Shown: positions 9,370 to 20,252 of the stretch, in pieces
Position numbering within the stretch: the stretch's first letter is position 1
Layout: every line of letters starts with the position of its first letter
From: Neovahlkampfia damariscottae
Taxonomy: Eukaryota; Heterolobosea; Selenaionea; Neovahlkampfiida; Neovahlkampfiidae
DNA length: 64,000 nucleotides
Assembly (NCBI GenBank): GCA_016618085.1
Contig: JABLTG010000052.1
Coordinates: forward strand, 1 to 64,000
Direction: 5' to 3'
Made by a program: the position numbers and the translations under genes
Notes under the pieces: generated by a model
Told to the model about the DNA's origin: nothing
Database searches by the model: none
The model's input: the letters and a program-made list of their open reading frames with translations, nothing else

Positions 9370-10886
9370 TTAATTTTCATCTTTTATTTCATTTAATATT
9401 CTCTTTTCAAAATTTCCGAAATGAACCAATGATTTTCTGACATCACAATCTAATTGAGTAATCAGTGTTTTCCAAAAAAATGCAAATTGAAAATGAAAAT
9501 GATCAACCGAACTTTCCATTAAAATACCTGCATATCTATCATATTGAACATAATAATCTTCATAATTTGGTTTTTTGAACATTATTTCTTTTTTTTCGAT
9601 TTTTTCAATTTTTTTCGTTTCAAGAATTGATTCTTTAATTTCCTCGGAAACTAAAGGAAATATAGATTCAATATCAATTCCATTTTTTTTATTTTTTTGA
9701 ATGGGTATTGGATTTGATTCTTTTTCCTGTTTTTTGGAGAATTTTTTTTGTAATTTGCCAATGATATCTTTGATCAAAGGATGAACATGGCACTCTGTTT
9801 CACAAAGTCCAAAAAGTATTTTCAAAACAAAAAGAACATACATGAATAGCATCGTAGTAGGTGGTGATGACTTTCCCTCCAGTCCGCTCTTCTTGCTCAA
9901 AAAACCAAATTTTGAATCTTTTTCTTCTAATTGCTCAAATGAATGAATCAATTGACAAGTATAGTTTACTAATTTCTCAACTGAATATTCACCATCTGAT
10001 GGAATTTTTTAATTTTTCTTTATCAAACCTTTTGGAAATAACAAAACTTCACTGTATATTTTATACAAAAAAGGCTGACAATTTATCACTGGAAATGATA
10101 TTTTTAATGAGTTTGCAATAAATAAAACTTCATCCCAAATCACATCACAATTTGGAATTGTTTGTGAAAAAAATTCATGAAATGTTGGAGGGTGTGCTGA
10201 ATTGATGACATCATCATTAGTGAAATCATTCAAAGCAGTTTGATATGGAATAACTTCTTTCTCAATTAAACTATCAAAAATATCAAAAAAAGAGGTTCTA
10301 TTTACCGTTTCAAATCAGATAAAAAAACTTCTTCTCTTGAAAGCAAACAACAAATGTAAAGAAATACTAAACAATGCCAAGGTGAAAATAACCTGATTCT
10401 TAATGAATTCTTTCTCATGATGAAAAATTCTTTGATATATGATTTCCAAACGTCCTTGAAATAATTGATCAAATTTTTTGAAAATTTTAAATCTTCAATC
10501 ATAACTGTAAGTTGTTTTAAAATGATTTTTTGAAAATTTCCAAAATATAATTTGACTTTATCTTCTTTTGTTATTTTTTTTGTCTCAACAACTTCTTTTA
10601 CAGTTGTTAAATGTCTTGATGCTTGTGCTGTAAAATTACCAGCTTCTTCTGCGTAGTCAGTTCCTAATGCTGATACTATATTTTTACAATTTAAACAAAT
10701 AGATTCTCCGTTCCTGTTTCTTTTCAGTTTTGTTGGAATTTGGCAAAATTCACAGAAAATGGATTGTTGACTGTTATACGTATCAGATTGTGACATTCTT
10801 TGAAACATTTGTGAAGATTCCAATTGTGTAGCCCTTTCTCCATCAAATGAGTCGTCACTTTGTGCTTCATATTCGATTTGGTTCAT
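9370..10886 (-). CDS. RNA polymerase I initiation factor, Rrn7/TAF1B-like
   Basis: Exons 10886-10306, 10270-10029 and 9995-9370 give 482 residues. A zinc ribbon (CEFC...CLNC, residues ~46-71) is followed by LYFGNFQKIILKQL and then LSREEVFLSDLKRLIEKEVIPY, the B-reader/linker and cyclin-fold signatures of Rrn7/TAF1B. These TFIIB-related proteins load RNA polymerase I at rDNA promoters. Length is near the family norm. The gene is convergent with the CX9C gene (3-base gap) and divergent from the UBX gene. C-terminal sequence is poorly conserved, as is usual. Confidence 0.75.
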
Positions 10887-10952
10887 TCAAATAGAGGATT
10901 GGTGGATAATTTTTATCCAATAGGAATTTTTCTCTTTTAATCGATTTTGAAG
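10887..10952. promoter_or_regulatory. 66-base divergent promoter with inverted ATTGG and CCAAT
   Basis: ATTGG at 10898-10902 and CCAAT at 10917-10921 form an inverted pair centred between the Rrn7-like and UBX gene starts. The whole shared promoter and both 5' UTRs must fit in 66 bases. Confidence 0.55.
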
Positions 10953-12613
10953 ATGAATGAAGAAGTCTATGACGATGATCTTTATGGAGACGAAGAAGAA
11001 ATTGATTCAGAACAAGTTTCAGCAGTAGAAAATAATGAAGAAGAACTCAATCAAATTGACGAAATTGAAGAAGTCGTCGTTCAAGAAGTTATAAATCAAC
11101 CACAGGCACAACCAGAAGAAGAAGAAATTTTGACTCCAAATTTTCCTGAAACACCAAAAGAACCAAATCTCAAAAATGACCAAGTTCTTTCTGAAATACT
11201 TTTTTTTGGTTCAATTTCCGAAGCAGTTCAATTGGCGATAAAAAAACAAACTTTTCTTTTAGTTATTTTGAATGGTGGAAATAAAGAAAGTGAAGATTTA
11301 TTAGATCGTATTAAAAAATCAAAAGAAGTCCAAACTCTTTTCGGAGATTTAATTTCTTTACATTTATTTACTGGAACTGAAAATTTCAATCATTTTATTC
11401 AAATTTGTAAGTACTTTTCAATTCTAAGAAAAAAGATCCTGTATTTATCACACCTTGTATTTATTTGATTTCATTTTCAGGAGAACCAAAATTAGTTTTG
11501 AATAACCCAACTTTAAAAGAAATTTTTGAAGTGAAACAAATTGTTGATTCATGTCAATCACAAGAAATAAAACAAGTAAAAGAAGGACCTGTTGATGAAG
11601 ATACACGTAAAATGCGTGAAGAACAAGAAAGAATTGCTCTAGAAAGAAAAAAAAAGGCTTTAAAAGAAAAAGAAAAAAAAATTGAAAAAACATCAAATAA
11701 ACCAAAATTAACAACAGAACAAAAAGAAAAAAAAGAAATTGAAAAAAAAAAGGAAAAATTAGAAAAGGAAAAAGAAAAACTTTATGAAAATGAATTGAAA
11801 CTTAAAATTAAAAGAGAAAAGGAACAAAGAAAAAAAGAAGCTGAAGAAAAAGCAAAATCACCTACCAATGAATCACCAAAAAGTCCATTTACACCAACAA
11901 AACAAATGTCAATAAATGAAGTTGGAATTGAAGAAGTTAAACCATCAAAAAAGAAAAAAGTTGAAAAACCTGTAAAAAAGACTTATACAACAACTGAAAT
12001 AGCTTTTCGTTTACCTGATGGATCAATTGTTAAATGTGGATTCAAGCCATCAGATCCTCTTTCTGAATGTCGTGAATTTGTTAATTCAAATTTCAAAGCA
12101 AAAAAATATGATATGGTTGGATATCCAAAAGTTTATTATACAGATGAAGATTTGAAAAAGACATTGCTACAATTATCATTAGTGCCAAATGGAACTATTA
12201 TTTTGGCGCCAACAAGATCAAACTTTGTGGCACCAACAGTAAATTCAAATGAAACTCCATCAACTCCATCAACAGTTGATCAATCAACTGGTGGATTTAT
12301 GTCATCTATATGTCCTGAAACAGTTTCTGTTGTATTTGGTTCATTTTTTGATTCAATTTTTGGTTTGTTTGGTTCAACTCAACAATCACCATCACAAGAA
12401 TCTCAAAATCAATCAACATCACCAGTATCTCCGTCAATAATACAACAAAGACAAGAAAACTCACAAAAAGAAGTAAATCAATCAAAGAAAAAAGAAGATC
12501 AAAGAACAATTGTGAGAAGAGGAAATGTTCGTGGATTTGGTGATCCAGATGAAGATGATTCTAAAAAAGATACCTATAATAATGGAAATTCAACAAGGTT
12601 TCAAGATGATTAA
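10953..12613 (+). CDS. UBX domain protein, UBXN4 (erasin)-like
   Basis: Exons 10953-11406 and 11436-12613 give 543 residues. After an acidic N-terminus comes a thioredoxin-like UAS-type domain (FLLVILNGG... QIYPVFITP, the last restored exactly by splicing a 29-nt intron), a long Lys/Glu coiled coil (about 260-300), then a UBX domain (EIAFRLPDGSIVKCGF to LVPNGTIIL). A moderately hydrophobic segment (CPETVSVVFGSFFDSIFGLFG) follows. UBXN4 recruits p97/VCP to ER-associated degradation, sitting on the ER by a C-terminal hairpin. The intron acceptor is aaaaaag, not the nearer aag, which would give a stop. Confidence 0.8.
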
Positions 12614-12618
12614 AAGTT

Positions 12619-13587
12619 TTAATATTTCCATTCTTCTTCTTTCATTTCTGTTAATGATGAGAGTTTTTGATAAAAATAGTAATGGAAGTTCACAAGAAAC
12701 ATTTTGTCATTGAAATTTGGATCAGTTGCATGATCACCAAATGCAGTTTTAAATTGTTCAAATGATTCCCTTATTTTCTTAAATGCATCAACAGTAGCAT
12801 ATGAAACACCTGTTAATGGATCAACGTATTTTGCTTCCATTCCAGAAACAACACATAATCCTCTTGATTTTAAATTATCCTCATCTTCCTTGACATTAAT
12901 ACAAGAAGGAATATTTTCATTATTTGCAAATATTATAGTTTGTTTTCCATTTTTCGAAAGAAATCGAATCATTGGTCCTTCAATCACTGTTTTATTTGAT
13001 TTCACAACTTTTTTTTTTTCTTCTTCAATTTGAATTAAATTTTCAAGTGATTTTGTATTTATTTGAGCTGTTTTTTTGGACTCTTTCATTAATTCTTCTT
13101 GTGTCATGGGAACATGCACCAGTTTTCTTTTTTTTCTTCTGACAGTGGGTTCTTGTACAGATAATTTAAATTGAAGTTCTTCTGAAGCTTTAACAGTGTT
13201 TGCCCGATTTGATTTTCTTGGTGTGATATCATCAGATGTTTTTTCTTTTTTCTTTGTTGAACTTGGAGTTCTTCTTACAGGTGTTTTTTTCAACGTTTTT
13301 TTTTTAAGTGGATCTTTATAAACATTTTTTCTTGTTGTTGATGTTTCAACGGTATCAACTTGTGGAGTGATTATTGATAAATCCTCTTCTAAATCAAAAT
13401 CCGAATCAACTAAATCTTCTTCTTCTTCAGTAATTTTAAAATCAGCTTTTTCTTCTTCATTTTCTTCATCTTCAAATACTTCAGAATAGAATTTATTATC
13501 AACTTCAATTTCATCAGATATTAATTCTGTTAAACGTTTTCCTCTGGTACTTCTTGCTGGTAATTTTTTGGTGACTTCTTCACTCAT
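12619..13587 (-). CDS. VPS72: YL1/VPS72 subunit of SWR1-type chromatin remodeller
   Basis: 322 residues, one exon. The N-terminus has the YL1 pattern (PARSTRGKR, then NKFYSEVFEDEENEEE), followed by a charged linker rich in Lys/Arg and a C-terminal YL1_C domain CVVSGMEAKYVDPLTGVSYAT. YL1/Swc2 binds H2A.Z-H2B and helps the SWR1/SRCAP complex exchange it into nucleosomes. The gene is convergent with UBXN4-like (5-base gap) and shares a divergent promoter with the Rab32-like gene. Confidence 0.92.
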   Translation of the reverse strand: MSEEVTKKLPARSTRGKRLTELISDEIEVDNKFYSEVFEDEENEEEKADFKITEEEEDLVDSDFDLEEDLSIITPQVDTVETSTTRKNVYKDPLKKKTLKKTPVRRTPSSTKKKEKTSDDITPRKSNRANTVKASEELQFKLSVQEPTVRRKKRKLVHVPMTQEELMKESKKTAQINTKSLENLIQIEEEKKKVVKSNKTVIEGPMIRFLSKNGKQTIIFANNENIPSCINVKEDEDNLKSRGLCVVSGMEAKYVDPLTGVSYATVDAFKKIRESFEQFKTAFGDHATDPNFNDKMFLVNFHYYFYQKLSSLTEMKEEEWKY

Positions 13588-13754
13588 ACCGTTAGTTTTT
13601 GTATTAGAGAGGAAGATGTATAATTGGTTGAAAAAAAAAAGATGCTAATTTATTGCATGAATAAATAATTGTTTGTCAAATATTGATTTTGTATTGTCTT
13701 CAATTTTATCCAATAGAATCATCTTAGAAACTTTAGTTTCCAATTTGCGAAACA
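13588..13754. promoter_or_regulatory. Divergent promoter with ATTGG and CCAAT
   Basis: ATTGG at 13623-13627 faces the YL1 gene (36 bases from its ATG) and CCAAT at 13710-13714 precedes the Rab32-like ATG by 41 bases. The region between is A/T-rich. Confidence 0.5.
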
Positions 13755-14495
13755 ATGCCAAAAGATTTGGTTGAATACATTCATAAAGTTCTCGTAGTAG
13801 GAGACGTAGCTGTTGGAAAAACTAGTTTCATAAACCGTCTTGTTCATGGAAAATTCTCAACAAACTATAAAGCAACGGTAATTTAAAAACATCGAAAAAA
13901 TTTATTCTTCCAAGCTTGGCGTTGATTTTTTGACTTTTTCATTTGAATACAAAGAAAAGTTATTTCATGTTCAGTTATGGGATATAGCAGGTCATGAAAG
14001 GTTTCATCACCTTCTGAGGGTTCAATTAAAAAACATGAAACTAAATTTTCAAATAGGTGTATTATAAAGGTGCAGTTGGTGCTTTTATTATGTTTGATGT
14101 GACAAATTTTAAATCATTTGATTCAGTTCCAAATTGGAAAGATGGAATTGATGACAAAGGTAAAAAAAATAATTCACATAACAAAACCAGTTTTCCTGCC
14201 AGATGGATCATTGATTCCATGTGTATTATTAGCAAATAAATGTGATTTGAATCATAATTATGAAGAAAAGGATTTACTCGATTTTGCAAATGAAGAAGGT
14301 TTTTCAAATTATTTTCAAACAAGTGTCAAGGAACAATTTGGTTTGGAGGAAGCTATTATTTCCATGATTAAGGAAATTCCAATTGAAATTAATACTGTCA
14401 AAGAAGTGGTTGATTTTCCAGATTGTGTAATTCTTGATTCAAGATCAATTCAAGACGGTGAGGAAGTAACAAGTAATGGAACATGTTGTAAATAA
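13755..14495 (+). CDS. Rab32-like small GTPase
   Basis: Exons 13755-13877, 13915-14019, 14057-14159 and 14191-14495 give 211 residues. P-loop GDVAVGKTS, switch II WDIAGHERF, then VYYKGAVGAFIMFDV, FLPDGSLIPCVLLANKCD and a C-terminal CC prenylation site. WDIAG and the LPNGS-like insertion before NKCD are hallmarks of the Rab32/38 family, which acts on lysosome-related organelles and mitochondria-ER contacts. The switch II Gln is His here (AGHERF for AGQERF), a change that lowers GTP hydrolysis in Ras-like proteins. The G5 box is not clear. Confidence 0.9.
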
Positions 14496-14737
14496 AAAAT
14501 TAAATTTTGAAATTACAGTTATTTAATCTTGAAGTCTGGAAAAAACTGTATGATGGAAAAACAAATCAAATTAATAGAGGCATAGAATTCCTCCAATTAA
14601 AACAGTTTCAGCACAACGTATTATTTTTTGTGATTTTGATTTGGAATGAAAGCATAGAAAATAACGAACTCCAAGGCTGTTGAGATTTTTATTTGGTGAG
14701 GTTTCATTGGTCAACAGAATTGCCACACATTAACGTT

Positions 14738-16359
14738 ATGGGTAATTCACTGTCCAAACGAAGAAAAAACAAACAAAAGCCTCCAGAACCTGAACCAGAG
14801 ATTAGAATTGATGAACCCAAAGAAGAAGAAACTGTTCCTGAAACACCAACTGAAGAAATAGAAAAAGTAGACCCAGAACCTCTGATAAAATTGATAGAAG
14901 AACCAAGTGATCCAGAACTTCAGAAAGCATTGGAAGAAAAAGAAGAAAAAATAGCTCCTTCATTGACAGTAAATCCACATGTCCAATCTGAACCTGTCAT
15001 TTCAATTACATTTGAAAAAGATCCAGAAACACCTACAACTGATGAACCAAGACCAAAGAAAAAGAGAACCAATACAGTACTGGATTCTATAAGAAAATTA
15101 ACAGGAAGTGGTACTGAAGAAAATCGTTCTTTGACACAATTCTCTTCTTTCAGAACAGCACCAAGAACAACATCAGACAAAAATTTGATAAAAAAAAACA
15201 GTTTATCGGAAATCGAAACAGATCTTTTTACTATTCTTTGTATAGGTGCAGGAGGTGCTGGAAAGTCAACAGTAAGAAAAAAAAAGAAAAATAATTTTTG
15301 TAGTTTTGTCGTCAGTTAAATTTTGAAGAAAAAGAAAGTCAACCAGCCCCACAGAAACGTCAAAGATCTGCAACAATAAAATTAACCACTAGTGAAGTTA
15401 TGGATACTTCAAATCCTTATCAATCATATAAACCGTAAATTTTTTTTGTCAACTCAACTTTTTTGAACTAGATCGATTATAAAGAACATTTGGGAAATTG
15501 CAAAGTTAATTTTGGATACAATCAAAGAAAATTATCCTAATTATGAATTTGTATACTTGAAACAAGAAAATATTGATTCACTAAACAAATACAACCATGC
15601 AGTTGTGAGTGAATTAGAAATGTACACTGTATTAGTTCATCAATCCATTTTGATGTTAATAAAGGAACCAATTTATGAAAAAATAATGGAAGAACATGCA
15701 AAAAAAGATTTTTTCATTCATGAAGGAATTCACAACCAATTCAAAAGAGAAAATTTGATTAGATATTTTCCAACATTCACACCAACAAAAGAAGATGTTT
15801 TGAATTGTCATCAAAAGACAAGTGGTATTGATAAAGTCATGATACAAGTAAATTCAGACACAAAAATCAAATTATTTGATACAGGTGGTCAAAGGTATCC
15901 TTTTAACTTCAATTAACTTTATCAAGAAATGAAAGAAAAAAATGGAAATTAGTTTATCAAAGAGCAAAAGCAGTTATATTTATTGCCAGTTTGAATGAAT
16001 TTGATCAAATTTGTTATGAAGATGATGAGACAAATAGAATGTTAGAATCATTACAACTCTTTGAAGAAACAATCAATTTAGAAGTATTCAAAAATTTAAA
16101 GAAAATATTACTTTTAAATAAAGTAACCACCTTTAAACAAACGTTGAAAGAAAGTAAATTATCAAATGTTTTTCCAGAATTTCAAGGAGGATCAGATTAC
16201 GATATGGCTTTGGATTTTATCATGACAGAATATCAAAAGAGGTATAAAGGAGACATCAAAAAATTTAAAATTTTTACTTTTGATTCAATTGATATCCAAT
16301 CAACAAAAGAGACCTTTACAAAGTGCAAAGACTTTTTTGAGATTGATGTCACTTGGTAA
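14738..16359 (+). CDS. Atypical heterotrimeric G-protein alpha subunit
   Basis: Exons 14738-15271, 15304-15434, 15472-15894 and 15927-16359 give 506 residues, against about 350-380 usually; the extra is an acidic N-terminal extension of ~140 residues. It begins MGNSLSKRR, a good N-myristoylation signal. Core motifs: P-loop GAGGAGKST (normally GAGESGKST), switch I CHQKTSGI, where the catalytic Arg is absent, switch II DTGGQR with catalytic Gln, and NKVT in place of NKKD. So it is recognisably G-alpha, but GTP selectivity and hydrolysis may be altered. The C-terminus EIDVTW has no pertussis-toxin Cys. Confidence 0.88.
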
Positions 16360-16397
16360 TTGGTCAAAAAAAAATAAAATGTAATTTATTTTATGAA

Positions 16398-17084
16398 TTA
16401 TTCTTTTTTCGTCTCACTTTCTATGAGATCAAATTTGAAATTTTCAAAATCAAAGTAATAAAAGATTGAATATGAAAATAATGAATAGATTGTTGTTGTT
16501 TCGAGAATTGATCGAATTTTTAAATAATATTTGAAGTTTATCCAGTCATTCTCTTTATAATGAACATAAAAAAGTGACATCATTAATATGAATGATATTA
16601 ATGAGACTAAAATTTTAGATTTGATTCTATTTTTCATTTTCAAATAAATTTGAAGGATAGTTGAACTTAAACAATGAATTGAATTGCTAAGAAACATAAT
16701 AACTGTAAATCCTCCATGTATTGGAGCATTTGTCTCCCATGATATAATAGCCAATCCACAATAAGATAAACAAGCAGCAATTCCAATATAAAATGTGAAA
16801 TCTTTCAGAATATAAATGAATTCACTGTTGACATTCAATTCTTTTCTTTTTTTTTCAAAAATTAAATCAATGGTAAAAATGACTAAAAACAAAAAAAATG
16901 AAGAAAGACAACAACCAAAAGTGAAAATGTAGGATTCAGGTGGAAAGTTACCTGTTTGACTAATTGTTGTTATTAAAGTATCAATGTGCTTATAGTAAAT
17001 TGAAAACCCAAAAGTGATCATTGTGGTCATGGAAAAAATAAAAATGGGCAGCAAAGCAAGTGAATTCACTTCAAGTTTTGTCAT
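16398..17084 (-). CDS. Frag1/DRAM/Sfk1 family six-pass membrane protein
   Basis: 228 residues, one exon, ATG at 17084 (the upstream TTG is not used). About six hydrophobic segments. After the first comes TTISQTGNFPPESYIFTFG, the family signature (normally ISDTG...PPES). DRAM proteins are lysosomal and linked to autophagy; Frag1/PGAP2 acts in GPI remodelling; Sfk1 helps plasma-membrane lipid signalling. Subfamily cannot be fixed from sequence alone. CCAAT lies 8 bases upstream, part of a divergent promoter. Confidence 0.75.
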   Translation of the reverse strand: MTKLEVNSLALLPIFIFSMTTMITFGFSIYYKHIDTLITTISQTGNFPPESYIFTFGCCLSSFFLFLVIFTIDLIFEKKRKELNVNSEFIYILKDFTFYIGIAACLSYCGLAIISWETNAPIHGGFTVIMFLSNSIHCLSSTILQIYLKMKNRIKSKILVSLISFILMMSLFYVHYKENDWINFKYYLKIRSILETTTIYSLFSYSIFYYFDFENFKFDLIESETKKE

Positions 17085-17209
17085 CAATTATCCAATGAAA
17101 AAACTGCAGGAAGGTGTTTCTCTATTTCTGCCAGGGATTTGAAAATAAGATTTATTTCTTTTATTGTACCTTTTTTTTTCTTGTTCAATTTCATTGGCAA
17201 ATCATTTTG
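17085..17209. promoter_or_regulatory. Divergent promoter with CCAAT and ATTGG
   Basis: CCAAT at 17092-17096 lies next to the Frag1/DRAM start and ATTGG at 17193-17197 lies 12 bases before the VPS9-muniscin start. Confidence 0.5.
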
Positions 17210-20200
17210 ATGAGTTTAGTGAAAGAAATAACGAACAAATGCAAAGAAGCTTTAACAAATGATAAATCAAATCAGAAAGTAGAAGCTTTAAAAAATTATT
17301 TGAAATGCCTTGAGTTATCAACAAAAGCACTCAAAAGTTTACAATCTCAAAATCCACAAATAGGTATGAATTTCTTTATCGTTTTGACCACTTTAAACAA
17401 GTTGGAAAAGATCTAGAGAATATTGTTTTCATTTCTAAGCAAAGTTTAGATCGGGTTAATTTTTTGTACCTTGAAATGCCTGAAGAGAACAGAGTAAAAA
17501 AAAAAAAAGTCTAAAAATTCTCAGAAGCAATTAATTATTGAAGAAGAAGAGGAAGAGGAAGAGGAAGAAGATTATAACCTTGAAAATTATAGTTCTTTTT
17601 CTTCTTCTATTCAAACTTCAACTTCAAATGATTCACCAAGCACTATGGAAGAATCTGAAGATAAGGAAGACAAATTCGATCAAGCAACAATTAGAATTCA
17701 GGAAATTGAAAAAGTCAATCAAAAATTAGAAAAAAAATTAAAATTAGCCTCCAAAGAACAAGTAAAAAAAAAAAAAATTAAACAAAAAAGGCCAATGCAA
17801 TTAAAAAACAAATTCTTCAAAACAACGCTGTTAAAGAATACTATAGTAGGTATATCAATATTTTACCAAATGCTTCACAAAAACCAAAAAAAAAAGAAAG
17901 ACAGTAAAAAAAAGAAATTGAATTAACATTTTCAAAAGAAACAAAAAGAAATCACATAGAAAATCATTTGCTGCTAAAATTAAAGAATCTTTTTCAACTA
18001 AAAAAAAAGAAGATGATCCATGGACGAAATTCATTGAACAATTTTATCACTATGACAAAATCAGTTCAGTAAGTCAATTTTAAATTATTTAAATCATGTT
18101 TTTTCAAAGAAATTGAAAATTGCTGATGAAGAGTTTATTGGAAATTTACCTTCACATAAAGATGATCATAAATATATTAAATCAAATATTTTCAAAATGT
18201 TAAATGATAAAGATCATGCATTACATCATGTTTGTGATGCTTTTTATTTGAATTTCAAAGATACTTTTCAATTGCAAGGAGTTGCATGGTGTAATATCAA
18301 TGATGCTCTTTTGGATATTCATTTATTCAGTGAAAAACTTGCTTTGAAAATTACAAATCAATGGGAAAATTCATTTTTAAACTCTGAATTTGGTAAACAA
18401 AGTTGTGAAGAAACTGTATTGCTTTATATTGCAATGAGATTATTTGATCATATTTTTTCAATTTATAGAATGCAAGATGACAATAAAGTGAGAGAAAAAC
18501 AAATTGAAAAACTCTTTGAAATCACTTTAGAAGATTTAAATGTCAAACCTTCATTATTATTATCCAATGAAGTTGATCCATATTCAAATGCTATTTATTC
18601 TTTGAATGAAATTTTTGATCAAAGAAATCCAAGTGAAATGATCAAAATTATATCAAGAACAACCAATTCAATCTATCAAAGTATATCAGATTACAATAAC
18701 ATTGACTATACTCCGTTTGAAATTTTTTTTTTTTTTTTTGACTCTTTGTTTAGTGAAGATTCTGAAGAGTTATTACCAGTTTTTTTGTATGTTGTGATTA
18801 GAGCAAATGTACCTGAATTACCTTCTTATTTGAATTTCATTACTGATTTTGGTGATTTAACAAAATTTGATACAATGGGTGAATATGGTTTAAGTATGTT
18901 TATTTCAAGTTTAACTTGGTCTTTGAATATTGAACCACCTCAAAAATGGTCAATTCAAACTCCACAAAAATTGGAAGATAATACATTTGATGTAGTTCCT
19001 CCTGTGGATGATGTAAATTTCTTTTTTTTTTTTTTGATTTTTTAAAGATTGAATATGAAAATGAATACACACAAGAAGAAAGACAAGAAGAATTTGATCA
19101 ACAAACATTTGATTATGAAAATACAGAAGAATATGAACCTCCAGAAGATGATGGAAAATCACAATATATCAAAGAATTGGAAGTTGAAATTGATGAATTG
19201 TATAAAGAATTAACAAAACATATGGAAATTGAACAAAGTTATGAATCTGAAATTCATGAATTAAAATTGAAAATTAAGAAATTAGAAAAGGAATTGAAAG
19301 AAATTAAACAAAATCAATCACAAAATAATTCACCTGTTAAATCAATTTCAATACCAACTAATCCACAACCAAAACCATTGGAATTGTCACCTCGTATTGA
19401 ATCAAGAGCAATTACAAAATTACTTCCATTTTGTGTTACGATTCATGAATCTTTGGATATCAAATTTGAAGGGAAAAACTTGAAAGAGTATAAAGTTATT
19501 GGACAAATTGGAGTTCAAGGATATTCAAAAAATCAAGAAAGTGATATTTCATCTGTTGATAATCATGAGTTTTCTCTTCATTTAACAGATATCTCAAAAA
19601 TCACATCTGCATTAAATAATCCAAAATACTGCAAAAAAGTTGAAAATTTAAAAAATTCAAGTGGAATTTCATTAGAATGTAAAGTTCCTTCATCTGATTT
19701 ATTTTCAAACAATAAATTTCAAAATGCTGTTTTAATGAAATATAATTTGAAAGAAGGAGATGTATTACTTCCAATCAAGATACAACCATTATATAAAATG
19801 AACAAAGGAAATATTGAATTAATTATTAATTTTACCATTAATCCAAGATTTGATGATAAGAATCCATTGGATAATTTAACAATTCGAGCATTTCCATTGA
19901 TCAAAGAAAAATCAACAGGAAATATTATTTCAACAAAAAAATGTGTTTCAAAACCTGATAATGAATTCAATGATCAAAAACAAGTTGCAGAATGGAAATT
20001 CCAAACTGCTAAATCAAAATCTGATGGTTCACCTGAAAAGATTTTGGCAAAATTCTTTACAATGAATGAAAATCTTGGTGATTGTGATTTATCGATGAAT
20101 TTTATTGTTCAATTTCAATGTAGTGGTGTATCTTTGGGAGAAGTTGCTGTCGATGGTTGTTCTGGTAAAAAATCAATTTCAGATGAAATTTTTGTTGGTG

Positions 20201-20247
20201 GAACGAAACAAAAAATTGTCTTTGCAAACATGAATTTAAATCAATAA
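17210..20247 (+). CDS. MIT-like / VPS9 / muniscin mu-homology fusion protein
   Basis: Seven exons (17210-17363, 17402-17493, 17525-17761, 17791-17903, 17939-18068, 18110-19012, 19048-20247) give 942 residues. Residues 1-80 look like an MIT helical bundle. An acidic, then lysine-rich, coiled region follows. Around 300-590 is a VPS9 domain with EELLPVFLYVVIRANVPELPSYL and GEYGLSMFISSL; such domains are GEFs for Rab5-type GTPases. A coiled coil (~625-665) leads to a C-terminal muniscin-type mu-homology domain (KLLPFCVTIHESLDIKFEGK, LKYNL-like MKYNLKEGDVLLP, AEWKF). Muniscins (FCHO/SGIP1/Syp1) start clathrin-coated pits. I know no family with this pairing. It ends 5 bases from PTEN's stop. Confidence 0.78.
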
Positions 20248-20252
20248 ATTTT

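Noticed and set aside
11407-11464. Longer intron ending at TTTTCAG (11481) in the UBXN4-like gene
   Set aside because: It creates a stop codon; ending at 11435 restores QIYPVFITP, which fits the family.
14880-15180. Minus-strand 86-codon frame
   Set aside because: Antisense to the acidic N-terminus of G-alpha; no independent support.
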